DNA from: PALSA-610 sp038213435
GTDB lineage: Bacteria > Actinomycetota > Acidimicrobiia > IMCC26256 > PALSA-610
Assembly: GCA_038213435.1 (NCBI GenBank)
Contig: JBBQTI010000001.1
Location: 1 to 64,000, forward strand
Direction of reading: 5' to 3'
DNA: 64,000 nucleotides
In this document: piece after piece, positions 22,243-30,016 of the stretch
Layout: each line of letters starts with the position of its first letter
How positions within the stretch are numbered: the stretch's first letter is position 1
The notes under the pieces: model-generated
Databases searched by the model: none
Seen by the model: the letters and a program-made list of their open reading frames with translations, nothing else
Told to the model about the DNA's origin: nothing
Made by a program: the position numbers and the translations under genes

Positions 22243-24121
22243 GTGGCGCTGTCGTCGGAACGGCGAAGGTCGGCGGCGGTGTCGCGACGGAGGTCGCGGT
22301 GACGCCGCGGTCGTTCGTGGAGGGCTGCCCGGAGTTGTCGCCCGGGAGGGTCCGGTCGATCGACGACGATCCAGACGCCGTGGACGAACACGACGCGCCC
22401 ACGAGCGTGTACGTGCAGGAGCTACCGCCATCATGCTGTTGCTTCGCCGCCGCCGGCGCGTCGGCCGCGTCCCAGATGGTCACGGTCACGTCGCCGACGC
22501 GTCGGCTCAGGTAGGAACGCTGGACGACAACGATGTAGGTCCCGTCGGCCGGCAAGGTCAGCGATTGACCGTCGAGCATGCCGACTTCGTCGACCTCGGA
22601 CCCATCGGGAGCGAAGACACGAGCCTGTGCCGGGGGGTAGTTCTCGTACGACGACGCCGTCGACGCCGGGATCGACGGCGTGGTGGCGAGGCCGAGGAGA
22701 TTCTGGCCCTCGTGGCCTTGGAGCGTGAACACCTTCGTGCCTTCGCTCGTCCCCGCCGGGAGCACAATTGGCCGGCCGAGCGTCAGCGGTCCGTCGGGCG
22801 GGATCTGATTGGGAACGTCCAGCAGTGTCAAAAGGGAACGCCGGTCGAGCTGCGTTATGAAGTGATCGAGGACGTCGATGACGGTACTCACCGGGCTGAC
22901 GAACCACCGGCCGTTCTGCTTGACGACCGTGATTTGCGATCCCTTGTCGAGGCCGGTCAGGGTCGCTCCCACAACTCCGAAATAAACGGGGTCGCCGCCG
23001 CACGGGAAGGAAACGTTTTCGTCGCTCGGCCCCACGAAACAACCGCCGTCGAGCCTCCAGTTGCCGGAGTCCGTCGTGCCCGACGCCGTCAGGGCGACCT
23101 TCGCAATGTCGCCGTTCACCTGCGACGCCGTCGACATCGAATCGATCGTGAAGCTCGACGTCGAGTGGTCCGACTCGGCCTCGCTGCGTCGGGCGAGCGT
23201 CGTAAGGGCATCACGGTAGTCGTATAAGGGGATCTCGCTCGGGAGCACCATCGATATCAACTTCGACCAGTCCTCGCGTTGGAGTGCCCGCATCGAGTCC
23301 TGCACTGCCGCGTCGGGCGACTCGGCACCGAGCGTAGAGATCGTTCGCTCGCCGGAACCGAAGTCGGCGGCGGGCGCCCGGTTGTACTCGCGGACGTATT
23401 CGAGCACCGTGTACGCCGCGCTCACGTACCAGCGACCATCGCGGCGGACTGCCACTACGAACGTGGGGAGGTCGTCGCCCCCCGCGAGCTCCGCGAGGTC
23501 CGACTGCGCGGAGTTGTCGTCCGAGTCGCGCAGCACCTTCTGCATCAGCGGTGAGAACTGGGCCTTGTGCGTGGCGGCGGAAAAGGTCCCCGCGTCGACC
23601 GTGACCTTCGCGTAACCATTTCCGAGAGATTCCGTCGACAGGTTCAAGCCGTGAATGTTGAAGTCGACGCCCGCGAGCGGCGCGCTCGCGGTTTGCACGA
23701 GCTGCAGCTCGGCGGCCTTGCGGGCGGCGTGATCGAGTGTCCCGTGCAGCGAGCGGACTTCGTCGGGCGCGAGCACGTCGGCCGCGGCGAGCGCGTCCTC
23801 GTGCGACACCGCATCGGCCAAGCGGCGGACGGCAGCCTCGGCCGATCCGGCACCGCCGCTGCCGACGACGGCACTCACCGCGAACGTGCCGACGAGCACC
23901 AACGCGGCGACGCCGGCCGCCGCGATCATCGAGCTAGCGGATTGTCGCCGGGCGACGGGCTCCGACGTCACGAACGGAATGGTGTCGAGGTCGTCGCCGC
24001 CGGAGTCGCGCGCCGCCGCGTCGCGCTCGGCGGACGCGGCCGCGCCCGCCAGCACGTTGTCGAAGCCACGAGGCGCGCGGCGCCGCGCAAGCCCGTTCAA
24101 CGCTTCGCGCATGTCACTCAT
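22235..24121 (-). CDS. Large membrane-anchored extracytoplasmic protein downstream of an ECF sigma factor
   Basis: The 628-residue protein has an 85-residue cytoplasmic N-terminus, one membrane span (SMIAAAGVAALVLVGTFAVS) and an extracytoplasmic part with two repeats of a lumazine-binding/DUF4878-like layout (EAAVRRLADAVSHEDALAAA; QDSMRALQREDWSKLISMVL), each followed by RWYVSAAYTVLEY-like strands. A Ser/Thr-rich C-terminus follows. It starts inside the stop codon of the sigma factor gene. Position suggests a regulator or output protein of that sigma factor, but there is no zinc-finger anti-sigma domain. Confidence 0.65.
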   Translation of the reverse strand: MSDMREALNGLARRRAPRGFDNVLAGAAASAERDAAARDSGGDDLDTIPFVTSEPVARRQSASSMIAAAGVAALVLVGTFAVSAVVGSGGAGSAEAAVRRLADAVSHEDALAAADVLAPDEVRSLHGTLDHAARKAAELQLVQTASAPLAGVDFNIHGLNLSTESLGNGYAKVTVDAGTFSAATHKAQFSPLMQKVLRDSDDNSAQSDLAELAGGDDLPTFVVAVRRDGRWYVSAAYTVLEYVREYNRAPAADFGSGERTISTLGAESPDAAVQDSMRALQREDWSKLISMVLPSEIPLYDYRDALTTLARRSEAESDHSTSSFTIDSMSTASQVNGDIAKVALTASGTTDSGNWRLDGGCFVGPSDENVSFPCGGDPVYFGVVGATLTGLDKGSQITVVKQNGRWFVSPVSTVIDVLDHFITQLDRRSLLTLLDVPNQIPPDGPLTLGRPIVLPAGTSEGTKVFTLQGHEGQNLLGLATTPSIPASTASSYENYPPAQARVFAPDGSEVDEVGMLDGQSLTLPADGTYIVVVQRSYLSRRVGDVTVTIWDAADAPAAAKQQHDGGSSCTYTLVGASCSSTASGSSSIDRTLPGDNSGQPSTNDRGVTATSVATPPPTFAVPTTAPHG

Positions 24122-24683
24122 TGTTTGCCTCCATCGTCAGCTCGGCGCGCAGACGGCGCCGAGCTCGCGTCAGCGCGACGCGCGCGCTGCCGTTCGTCAT
24201 GCCGACCACCTCGGCCGCGTCCGCAACCGGCTGGCCCTCGATCTCGACGAGGTACAACAGCGCGCGGACGCGTGGCTCGACGCGCATGAGGTCGTCGAGA
24301 TCGCTCGGGTATGAATCGGTTGCGCTCAGCGGCGCACCGATCCGACGCAGCACACCATTGGTTCGGGTCGTTCGCCGCCGCTCGTCCGTCGAGAGGTTCA
24401 CGATGGCACGCCGGAGATACGGCCCGAGGTCGAGGATGTCATCGGGATGCTTCGCCAGCACCTTGGCGTACGCGTTCTGAACCAGATCGTCGGGATCGAC
24501 ATCCCAACTGCCGATCACTGCCGCGAACCGCCGCAGCGGCTCGTACAGCTCCCGTAATCGCTGGATCCCCTCGGGACCCCACCGCTCTTCCAGTCCCAAC
24601 CGGGCCCTGCTCCCGCCTGCACCAACGCCCTGCACCTTCGCCGCCACACCATATTGACGGCTGGCACCGGCCAAATGTGACAC
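24114..24683 (-). CDS. ECF-family sigma factor (SigE/SigM-like)
   Basis: The 189-residue protein shows region 2 (LYEPLRRFAAVIGSWDVDPD, DLVQNAYAKVLAKHP) and region 4 (LLYLVEIEGQPVADAAEVVG, MTNGSARVALTRARRRLRAE). The start is uncertain: GTG 24683 gives an unusual 35-residue Gly/Arg-rich lead. The stop overlaps the ATG of the downstream membrane protein, so the pair is co-expressed. The gene begins 22 bases from the 3' end of tRNA-Asn. Confidence 0.85.
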   Translation of the reverse strand: MSHLAGASRQYGVAAKVQGVGAGGSRARLGLEERWGPEGIQRLRELYEPLRRFAAVIGSWDVDPDDLVQNAYAKVLAKHPDDILDLGPYLRRAIVNLSTDERRRTTRTNGVLRRIGAPLSATDSYPSDLDDLMRVEPRVRALLYLVEIEGQPVADAAEVVGMTNGSARVALTRARRRLRAELTMEANNE

Positions 24684-24705
24684 ACCCGTGGGGAAAAGTG
24701 TGGCT

Positions 24706-24778
24706 CCGGGGGAGAGGCTCGAACTCTCAACCTACGGATTAACAGTCCGCCGCTCTGCCAATTGAGCTACCCCGGAAT
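24706..24778 (-). tRNA. tRNA-Asn (GTT)
   Basis: The minus strand gives acceptor TCCGGGG/CCCCGGA, D-arm GCTCAATTGGCAGAGC, anticodon stem-loop with CTGTTAA (anticodon GTT) and T-arm with GTTCGAGC. The discriminator is G, and CCA is encoded directly after it (24703-24705). It is a standard 73-base tRNA. Confidence 0.97.
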
Positions 24779-24810
24779 GGCGCCTGAGGATAGCAGCGCC
24801 CACAGGTTCG

Positions 24811-26208
24811 CTATGACTCTTCGAGGTAGTCGCGCAGGCGTTGCGAACGCGTCGGATGACGCAACTTTGCGAGTGTCTTCGACTCGATCTGACGGATGCG
24901 CTCGCGCGTCACACCGAATTCTTTTCCGACCTCTTCGAGTGTGCGGATCTGACCGTCGTCGAGACCGAATCGCAGCCGCACGACGGCGCGCTCACGATCG
25001 TTCAACTCTTGCAGCGCCTCTTCGATCGCCTCACTGAGCAGCGCGCGCGCCGCGGCCGTGGCCGGCGCGATCACATTGGGGTCTTCGACGAAGTCGCCGA
25101 GAAGGCTGTCGTCCTCTTCCCCCACCGGCGTCTCGAGCGAGACGGGTTCCTGCGCGATGCGCTGGATCTCGCGCACCTTGTCGGGCGTCAGCTCGACCTT
25201 GGTCGCGATCTCCTCGACCGTCGGTTCGCGCCCGAGCTCCTGCAGCATCTGCCGGGAGATGCGCAACACCTTGTTCATCGTCTCGACCATATGTACGGGG
25301 ATGCGGATGGTGCGCGCCTGGTCGGCGATGGCGCGCGTGATCGCCTGGCGGATCCACCATGTCGCGTACGTCGAGAACTTGAAGCCCTTCGTGTAATCGA
25401 ACTTCTCGACCGCACGGATCAGGCCGAGATTGCCTTCCTGGATGAGGTCGAGCAGCGCCATCCCGCGACCGACATAGCGCTTCGCGATCGACACGACCAG
25501 CCGGAGGTTCGCCTCGGTCAGCTGGCGCCGGGCGAGCTCGCCGTCGCGCTTCACCGCGTGCAGGCTCGACCGCTGGTTCTCGCTGATCTCTACGGGTACG
25601 CCGTCGGCGTCGAGCCCGCCGAGCTTCTCGCGCGCATCGAGCCCCGCCTCGATCCGCTTGGCCAGCGTGACCTCTTGCTCGGCGGTGAGGAGCGGCACCT
25701 TGCCGATCTCCTTGAGGTACATCCGGACCGGGTCGAAGCTCCCGCTCTCGGTATGCGTCGGGCGTGCCGCGGCCCGGACCGCGGCGAGTTCCGGATCGGG
25801 TTCTTCGAACGACGCGCGGCGCGATCCCCCACCGGGACGCGGCGCGGTGCTCGGTCGGTGCTCGACCCGCCTGGGCGCGGGCGCGCGCTCGGGTGGCGCG
25901 CTCTGCGCGCCTCGGCGTTCGTCTTCGAGCTTGAGCTCCTCCGCGATCTCGTCGAGCACCTTGATGCCGCGCGACTCGAACATCTCCCACAGATCGCGCA
26001 GCTCATCGGCGTCCGGCTCGAGATCGGGGAACGCGGCGAAGATCTCGCCGGTCGTGATGAAACCCCGCTCGCGCACTTGCGCGAGCACGTCATCGACCGG
26101 CGACGACGCGTTTTCAGACGGTGGCGACTCCTCCGACGGCGGCGCTTTCACCGAGGGTGCGGCTCCGTCGACGGACGCGGCGGTTTCAGGCTCCGGCGTC
26201 TGCGTCAT
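24811..26208 (-). CDS. rpoD: Primary RNA polymerase sigma factor RpoD
   Basis: The 465-residue protein has region 1.1 (LAQVRERGFITTGEIFAAFP), an acidic linker, region 1.2 (DPVRMYLKEIGKVPLLTAEQ), region 2 (RLVVSIAKRYVGRGMALLDL, YATWWIRQAITRAIADQART), region 3 and region 4 (GVTRERIRQIESKTLAKLRH). It is the housekeeping sigma factor directing core polymerase to -35/-10 promoters. Its start lies 23 bases inside the end of dnaG, so the ancient dnaG-rpoD macromolecular synthesis pairing is kept. Confidence 0.98.
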   Translation of the reverse strand: MTQTPEPETAASVDGAAPSVKAPPSEESPPSENASSPVDDVLAQVRERGFITTGEIFAAFPDLEPDADELRDLWEMFESRGIKVLDEIAEELKLEDERRGAQSAPPERAPAPRRVEHRPSTAPRPGGGSRRASFEEPDPELAAVRAAARPTHTESGSFDPVRMYLKEIGKVPLLTAEQEVTLAKRIEAGLDAREKLGGLDADGVPVEISENQRSSLHAVKRDGELARRQLTEANLRLVVSIAKRYVGRGMALLDLIQEGNLGLIRAVEKFDYTKGFKFSTYATWWIRQAITRAIADQARTIRIPVHMVETMNKVLRISRQMLQELGREPTVEEIATKVELTPDKVREIQRIAQEPVSLETPVGEEDDSLLGDFVEDPNVIAPATAAARALLSEAIEEALQELNDRERAVVRLRFGLDDGQIRTLEEVGKEFGVTRERIRQIESKTLAKLRHPTRSQRLRDYLEES

Positions 26209-27964
26209 CGGTGATCCACGTTACCAATTGCTCGGCCACGACTTCTGCCGCGTCCCAGTGCTCCGATGCACGTGCGTTGGTGAGCAGGTCGAGCTCGGCC
26301 TTGAACTCCGAGGTACGCGGGTCGTCACGCCTCAGCATCGACGTGAGGAGTCGTTGACTTGACGCCTCGACCAGATTGACCACCACACGCGTCGCGAGCT
26401 CCTCGGTCGGACCGCGATCGTCGAGGTCCTCGACCGCGAGCCGCTGCAACAGGGCCGCAACCTCGGGTGACGCGCGTTCGAGGCACTCGTGCCACGGCAG
26501 CTCGGTGAGCCCGGCGAACGCAGTCCGCGCGAGTGGATCGACGAACAGCGCCACGTCGAGACGGCCGCTCATCACCTCCGAGGCGTGCACCGCCCATCGC
26601 AACGCGTCGAGCTCGCGACGATCGACGGGGCGCTCGACGGGACGCGGTGGCGGCTGGGAGGCCGACCGGACGTGCGGTCGGTCGCGCACCTGACCAACGG
26701 CGTCGCGCACCCGGTCGGGCTCGATCTCCAGCCGACCCGCGAGCTTCATGACGTACTGATCGCGCACGAGATCGTTGGGATGCTCGGCGAGGAGGACCGC
26801 TCCCTCCTGCGCGGCGTGGGCTCGACCTTCGAGCGTCGAGGTGTCGGCGGCGCGCAACAGGCGATCGAGACGAAACTCGAGGAACGGCACGGCACCCTTC
26901 ACCGCTCCGACGAGTTGCTGCGGATCGTCTTTCCACACGTCGGCGGGATCGCGACCGGCCGGAAGATCCGCGACCTGGAACTGCACCTCGAAGCGTTGTT
27001 CCCACTGATAGCACCGCTCGGCCGCCGCCTGGCCCGCCGCGTCGGCGTCGTACGCGAGCGTCACCTTGCGCGCCAGGTTCTTGAGGGTGAGGAAGTGCTC
27101 GTCGGCGAGCGCGGTCCCGCACGTTGCGACCGCGGTCGGCACGCCGGCGAGCACGAACGCCATGACGTCGGTGTACCCCTCACAGATCACCACCTCGCCT
27201 TGGGCCACGATCTCGCCCTTGGCGAAGTTCAGACCGTAGAGCAATCTCGACTTGTGGTAGATCGCCGTCTCCGCGGTGTTCTTGTACTTCGGCCCGTCGT
27301 CGCCGAGCGTGCGACCACCGAAGCCGACGGGATCGCCCCGCGTGTCCCAGATCGGGAACATCAGGCGCGCGCGGACTGCGTCCTGCAGCTTGTTGGCGCG
27401 GTTCACGAACGCGAGGCCCGCGTCGACGATGTCCTGGCGTGCGAACTTCGCTTGCTGCAAATGCGCGCTGAGCGGGTCGTACCCCTCGGGCGCCCAGCCG
27501 AGCGAGAACCGGCGGACCGCGTCGCCCTCGAACCCCCGGCTGCGCAGGTAGCGACGCGCGCCGCCGCCGTCCGGTGCTTCGACGAGTCGTTGATGGTAAA
27601 AGTCGATCGCCGCCTGCACCGCCCGGTGGAGTCGCTGCTTGCGCTTGCGCTCCTCCGAGAACGACGCGTCGTCGTAGCGCAGCGTGATGTTGGCTCGACC
27701 GGCGAGCCGCTCGATGGTCTCGACGAAGTCGAGGTGCTCGACTTCGCGCACGAAGGTGATCGCGTCACCGCTCTTCTGGCAGCCGAAGCAATGCCACACG
27801 CCCTTGTCGGGGCTCACCGAGAACGACGGCGTCTTCTCCTGATGAAACGGGCACAGCCCTTGGAAGCGACGGCCGACGCGTTTCAGCGCGACGTGCTCGC
27901 TGACCAGTGCGACGAGATCGGTCGCTTCCCGCACTCGCGCGACGTCGTCGTCGAGAATGCCCAT
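26186..27964 (-). CDS. dnaG: DNA primase DnaG
   Basis: The 592-residue protein has an N-terminal CHC2 zinc finger (CPFHQEKTPSFSVSPDKGVW, then HCFGC), a TOPRIM catalytic core (VVICEGYTDVMAFVLAGVPT, VTLAYDADAAGQAAAER) and a C-terminal helicase-interacting domain. It synthesises RNA primers at the replication fork. ATG 27964 (MGILDDDVARVREATDLVAL) is the standard family start. The 3' end overlaps rpoD by 23 bases. Confidence 0.97.
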   Translation of the reverse strand: MGILDDDVARVREATDLVALVSEHVALKRVGRRFQGLCPFHQEKTPSFSVSPDKGVWHCFGCQKSGDAITFVREVEHLDFVETIERLAGRANITLRYDDASFSEERKRKQRLHRAVQAAIDFYHQRLVEAPDGGGARRYLRSRGFEGDAVRRFSLGWAPEGYDPLSAHLQQAKFARQDIVDAGLAFVNRANKLQDAVRARLMFPIWDTRGDPVGFGGRTLGDDGPKYKNTAETAIYHKSRLLYGLNFAKGEIVAQGEVVICEGYTDVMAFVLAGVPTAVATCGTALADEHFLTLKNLARKVTLAYDADAAGQAAAERCYQWEQRFEVQFQVADLPAGRDPADVWKDDPQQLVGAVKGAVPFLEFRLDRLLRAADTSTLEGRAHAAQEGAVLLAEHPNDLVRDQYVMKLAGRLEIEPDRVRDAVGQVRDRPHVRSASQPPPRPVERPVDRRELDALRWAVHASEVMSGRLDVALFVDPLARTAFAGLTELPWHECLERASPEVAALLQRLAVEDLDDRGPTEELATRVVVNLVEASSQRLLTSMLRRDDPRTSEFKAELDLLTNARASEHWDAAEVVAEQLVTWITDDADAGA

Positions 27965-27995
27965 CGCGGTGCAGGCTATGGGCTCGCGAGGAGGG

Positions 27996-29111
27996 TCACA
28001 CGCCTCGAGGAAGCTCTTCGGGACGCCAGCCGAGCAGCTCGACACCCAGGCCGAGCGCGTACCGGTCGGTCATCCCACTCACGTACCGGACGGCGACCGC
28101 GGCTGCCTCGAGCGAGCCCGGCGAGAGATCGGCGCGCATTCCGGTCGCGGCGGACGGCATTCGGGCCGGCGCGTCCACGAAGAAGTCGACGAGTCCGCTC
28201 AGCAGACCGACGACCTTCTCGGCCTGTCGCCGTGCCGCGGGCCGAAGATAGATGCGGTCGAAGTTGAAGGCCCGGAATGTGGCGAGAGCCCCCGCCGCAG
28301 GTTCGGTCATCCCGACCCTGCCCGTGCGGTCGATCGCGTCCAGCACCGCGTGCACGAACGCGCCCACCTGATGTGAACCCTTCCGCCCCACGGCCGCGGC
28401 AACTTCTTCCGGCAGGTCCGCCGGGGTCAGGATGCCGGCCCGCACCGCGTCCTCGAAGTCGTGGCACACGTACGCAACGCGATCGGACCAGGCGACGACC
28501 TCGCCTTCGGGGGTGGAGGGCGCGGGCCGTCGCCAGGAATGGTTTCGCACACCGTCGAGCGTCTCGGCGCACAGGTTCAAGGGAGCCAGTGTCACGTCGG
28601 CGCCGTAGACGGCGTGGTCGTAGCCGCCTGGGACGTAGGGCGAGAACGCTTCCTCCGACGAATGCCCGGCGGGACCGTGGCCGCAGTCGTGCGCGAGCGC
28701 GATCGCTTCGGTCAGCGGCACGCACAGCCCGGTGACGCGGGCGATGCCGGTCGCCACCTGCGCGACCTCGACTGCATGCGTGAGACGCGTGCGCAGGTGA
28801 TCGTCTTCCGGCGCGATGAACACCTGGCACTTCCCGGCGAGCCGGCGCCAAGGGTGTGAATGCTTCACGCGATCGAGATCGCGCTCGAAGCACAGTCGAT
28901 AGGGATCGGGGTCTTCGTCGCGCGCGCGTGTGCCCGCGCCGACCGGGCGCGTCGCGCCCGGCGCGAGGGTCGCGTCGAGGGCGGCTTCGCGGGCCTCGCG
29001 TCGTTGCACGCCGCGGCCGACGAATGCCTCCACGCCGGGATGTGCGCGACGCACAAGCTCCTGGCCCGACCCGTGCTCCAGCTTGTGATCGGAAGCGTGG
29101 TCGACCAGCAT
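27996..29111 (-). CDS. dgt: dGTP triphosphohydrolase-like HD-domain protein
   Basis: The 371-residue protein has HD-domain metal ligands in RTRLTHAVEVAQVATGIARV and ALAHDCGHGPAGHSSEEAFS, plus the Dgt-type RLAGKCQVFIAPEDDHLRTR segment. Family members hydrolyse dNTPs to nucleoside and triphosphate. It precedes dnaG by 31 bases on the same strand, an arrangement common in Actinobacteria and consistent with nucleotide-pool control near replication genes. Confidence 0.93.
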   Translation of the reverse strand: MLVDHASDHKLEHGSGQELVRRAHPGVEAFVGRGVQRREAREAALDATLAPGATRPVGAGTRARDEDPDPYRLCFERDLDRVKHSHPWRRLAGKCQVFIAPEDDHLRTRLTHAVEVAQVATGIARVTGLCVPLTEAIALAHDCGHGPAGHSSEEAFSPYVPGGYDHAVYGADVTLAPLNLCAETLDGVRNHSWRRPAPSTPEGEVVAWSDRVAYVCHDFEDAVRAGILTPADLPEEVAAAVGRKGSHQVGAFVHAVLDAIDRTGRVGMTEPAAGALATFRAFNFDRIYLRPAARRQAEKVVGLLSGLVDFFVDAPARMPSAATGMRADLSPGSLEAAAVAVRYVSGMTDRYALGLGVELLGWRPEELPRGV

Positions 29112-29153
29112 ACGCGAAGCGTACCGACGGGGTGAGACACGCTGCGCGCAGCG

Positions 29154-29615
29154 TCAGGGGTTCGGGGGCTCGTACCAGCGCTCCATCCAGCGATCGACCC
29201 GGACGATCGGCTCGAACCCGACCTTCGCGTAGACGCCGTGCGCGTCGCGGGTCCCGAGGACCAGCCGGGGCAGGTGATCGAACGCCTCGACGACGCACTG
29301 CATCAGCCACACACCGACCCCGCCGCCGCGGTGGTCGTCGAGCACGAAGACGTCGGCCACCCATCCGAACGAGACGTCGTCGGTCACCACACGCGCGAAG
29401 CCGACCTGTGCGCCCGTCGGCTCGTGCAAAACGCTGAAGCACGCCGACATCTCGTTCGCCCTCGCCTGCTGCTCGCGCGAGCGGCCGACGACCCAGTACG
29501 ACTCCTCCGAGAGGAACCGGTGCACGACGTCGAGGTCGACGCGCGCGGGATCGGTAGTGACGACGTAGTCGCCGTCACTCCAGCGGCGGATCGAGCCGGA
29601 CCGAGGGGATGGCAT
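29154..29615 (-). CDS. GNAT-family N-acetyltransferase
   Basis: A 153-residue protein with the GNAT core: ARVVTDDVSFGWVADVFVLD then HRGGGVGVWLMQCVVEAF (acetyl-CoA-binding R/Q-x-x-G-x-G/A loop), and a late motif AHGVYAKVGFEPI. It acetylates an unknown amine substrate. It overlaps the end of the upstream thioesterase gene by about 41 bases if ATG 29615 is right. Confidence 0.85.
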   Translation of the reverse strand: MPSPRSGSIRRWSDGDYVVTTDPARVDLDVVHRFLSEESYWVVGRSREQQARANEMSACFSVLHEPTGAQVGFARVVTDDVSFGWVADVFVLDDHRGGGVGVWLMQCVVEAFDHLPRLVLGTRDAHGVYAKVGFEPIVRVDRWMERWYEPPNP

Positions 29616-30015
29616 AGGTGACGGATGCTCGCGCGCACGGCGCGCTCTCACCAGCCGAATACATGAGCACATCTCCGACCGCCAGGCGCTTGCCAATTTT
29701 GTGCAACGTGGTGTCCGCGATGACATCGGCGGGCCCCGGCTTGCGCAGGAAGTCGATGTCGAGGTGCGACGTCACCGAGAGCGGCTCCCGGCCGATCATC
29801 GCGAGCAACGCGACCCACAGCCCGGTGTCGGCGAGCATCATCAACGACGGTACGCTGATCGTCCCGCCCGGTCGCAACCGGAACTCGTTGAACACCATGC
29901 GCACCCGAGCGTGCATGGGCCGCACGTCTTCGATCACGAAATACTCCATCGACCCGGGGAACACCTCGTCGAGAAACGCCGTGATCTCCACGGCCGACAG
30001 CCGGGTCGCCGACAC
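29575..30015 (-). CDS. PaaI-type hotdog-fold thioesterase
   Basis: The 146-residue protein shows the hotdog fold layout: FNEFRLRPGGTISVPSLMML then ADTGLWVALLAMIG (the PaaI-like central helix), SVTSHLDIDFLRKPGPADVI, LHKIGKRLAVGDVLMYSAGE. It probably hydrolyses acyl-CoA thioesters. GTG 30015 is one base after the ppdK stop codon, so the two are cotranscribed. Confidence 0.85.
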   Translation of the reverse strand: MSATRLSAVEITAFLDEVFPGSMEYFVIEDVRPMHARVRMVFNEFRLRPGGTISVPSLMMLADTGLWVALLAMIGREPLSVTSHLDIDFLRKPGPADVIADTTLHKIGKRLAVGDVLMYSAGESAPCARASVTYAIPSVRLDPPLE

Positions 30016-30016
30016 T

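Noticed and set aside
26489..28267. 592-residue plus-strand open frame
   Set aside because: Antisense shadow of dnaG and dgt.
27976..29442. 488-residue minus-strand open frame
   Set aside because: Arg-rich alternative frame over dgt; dgt has the HD motifs.
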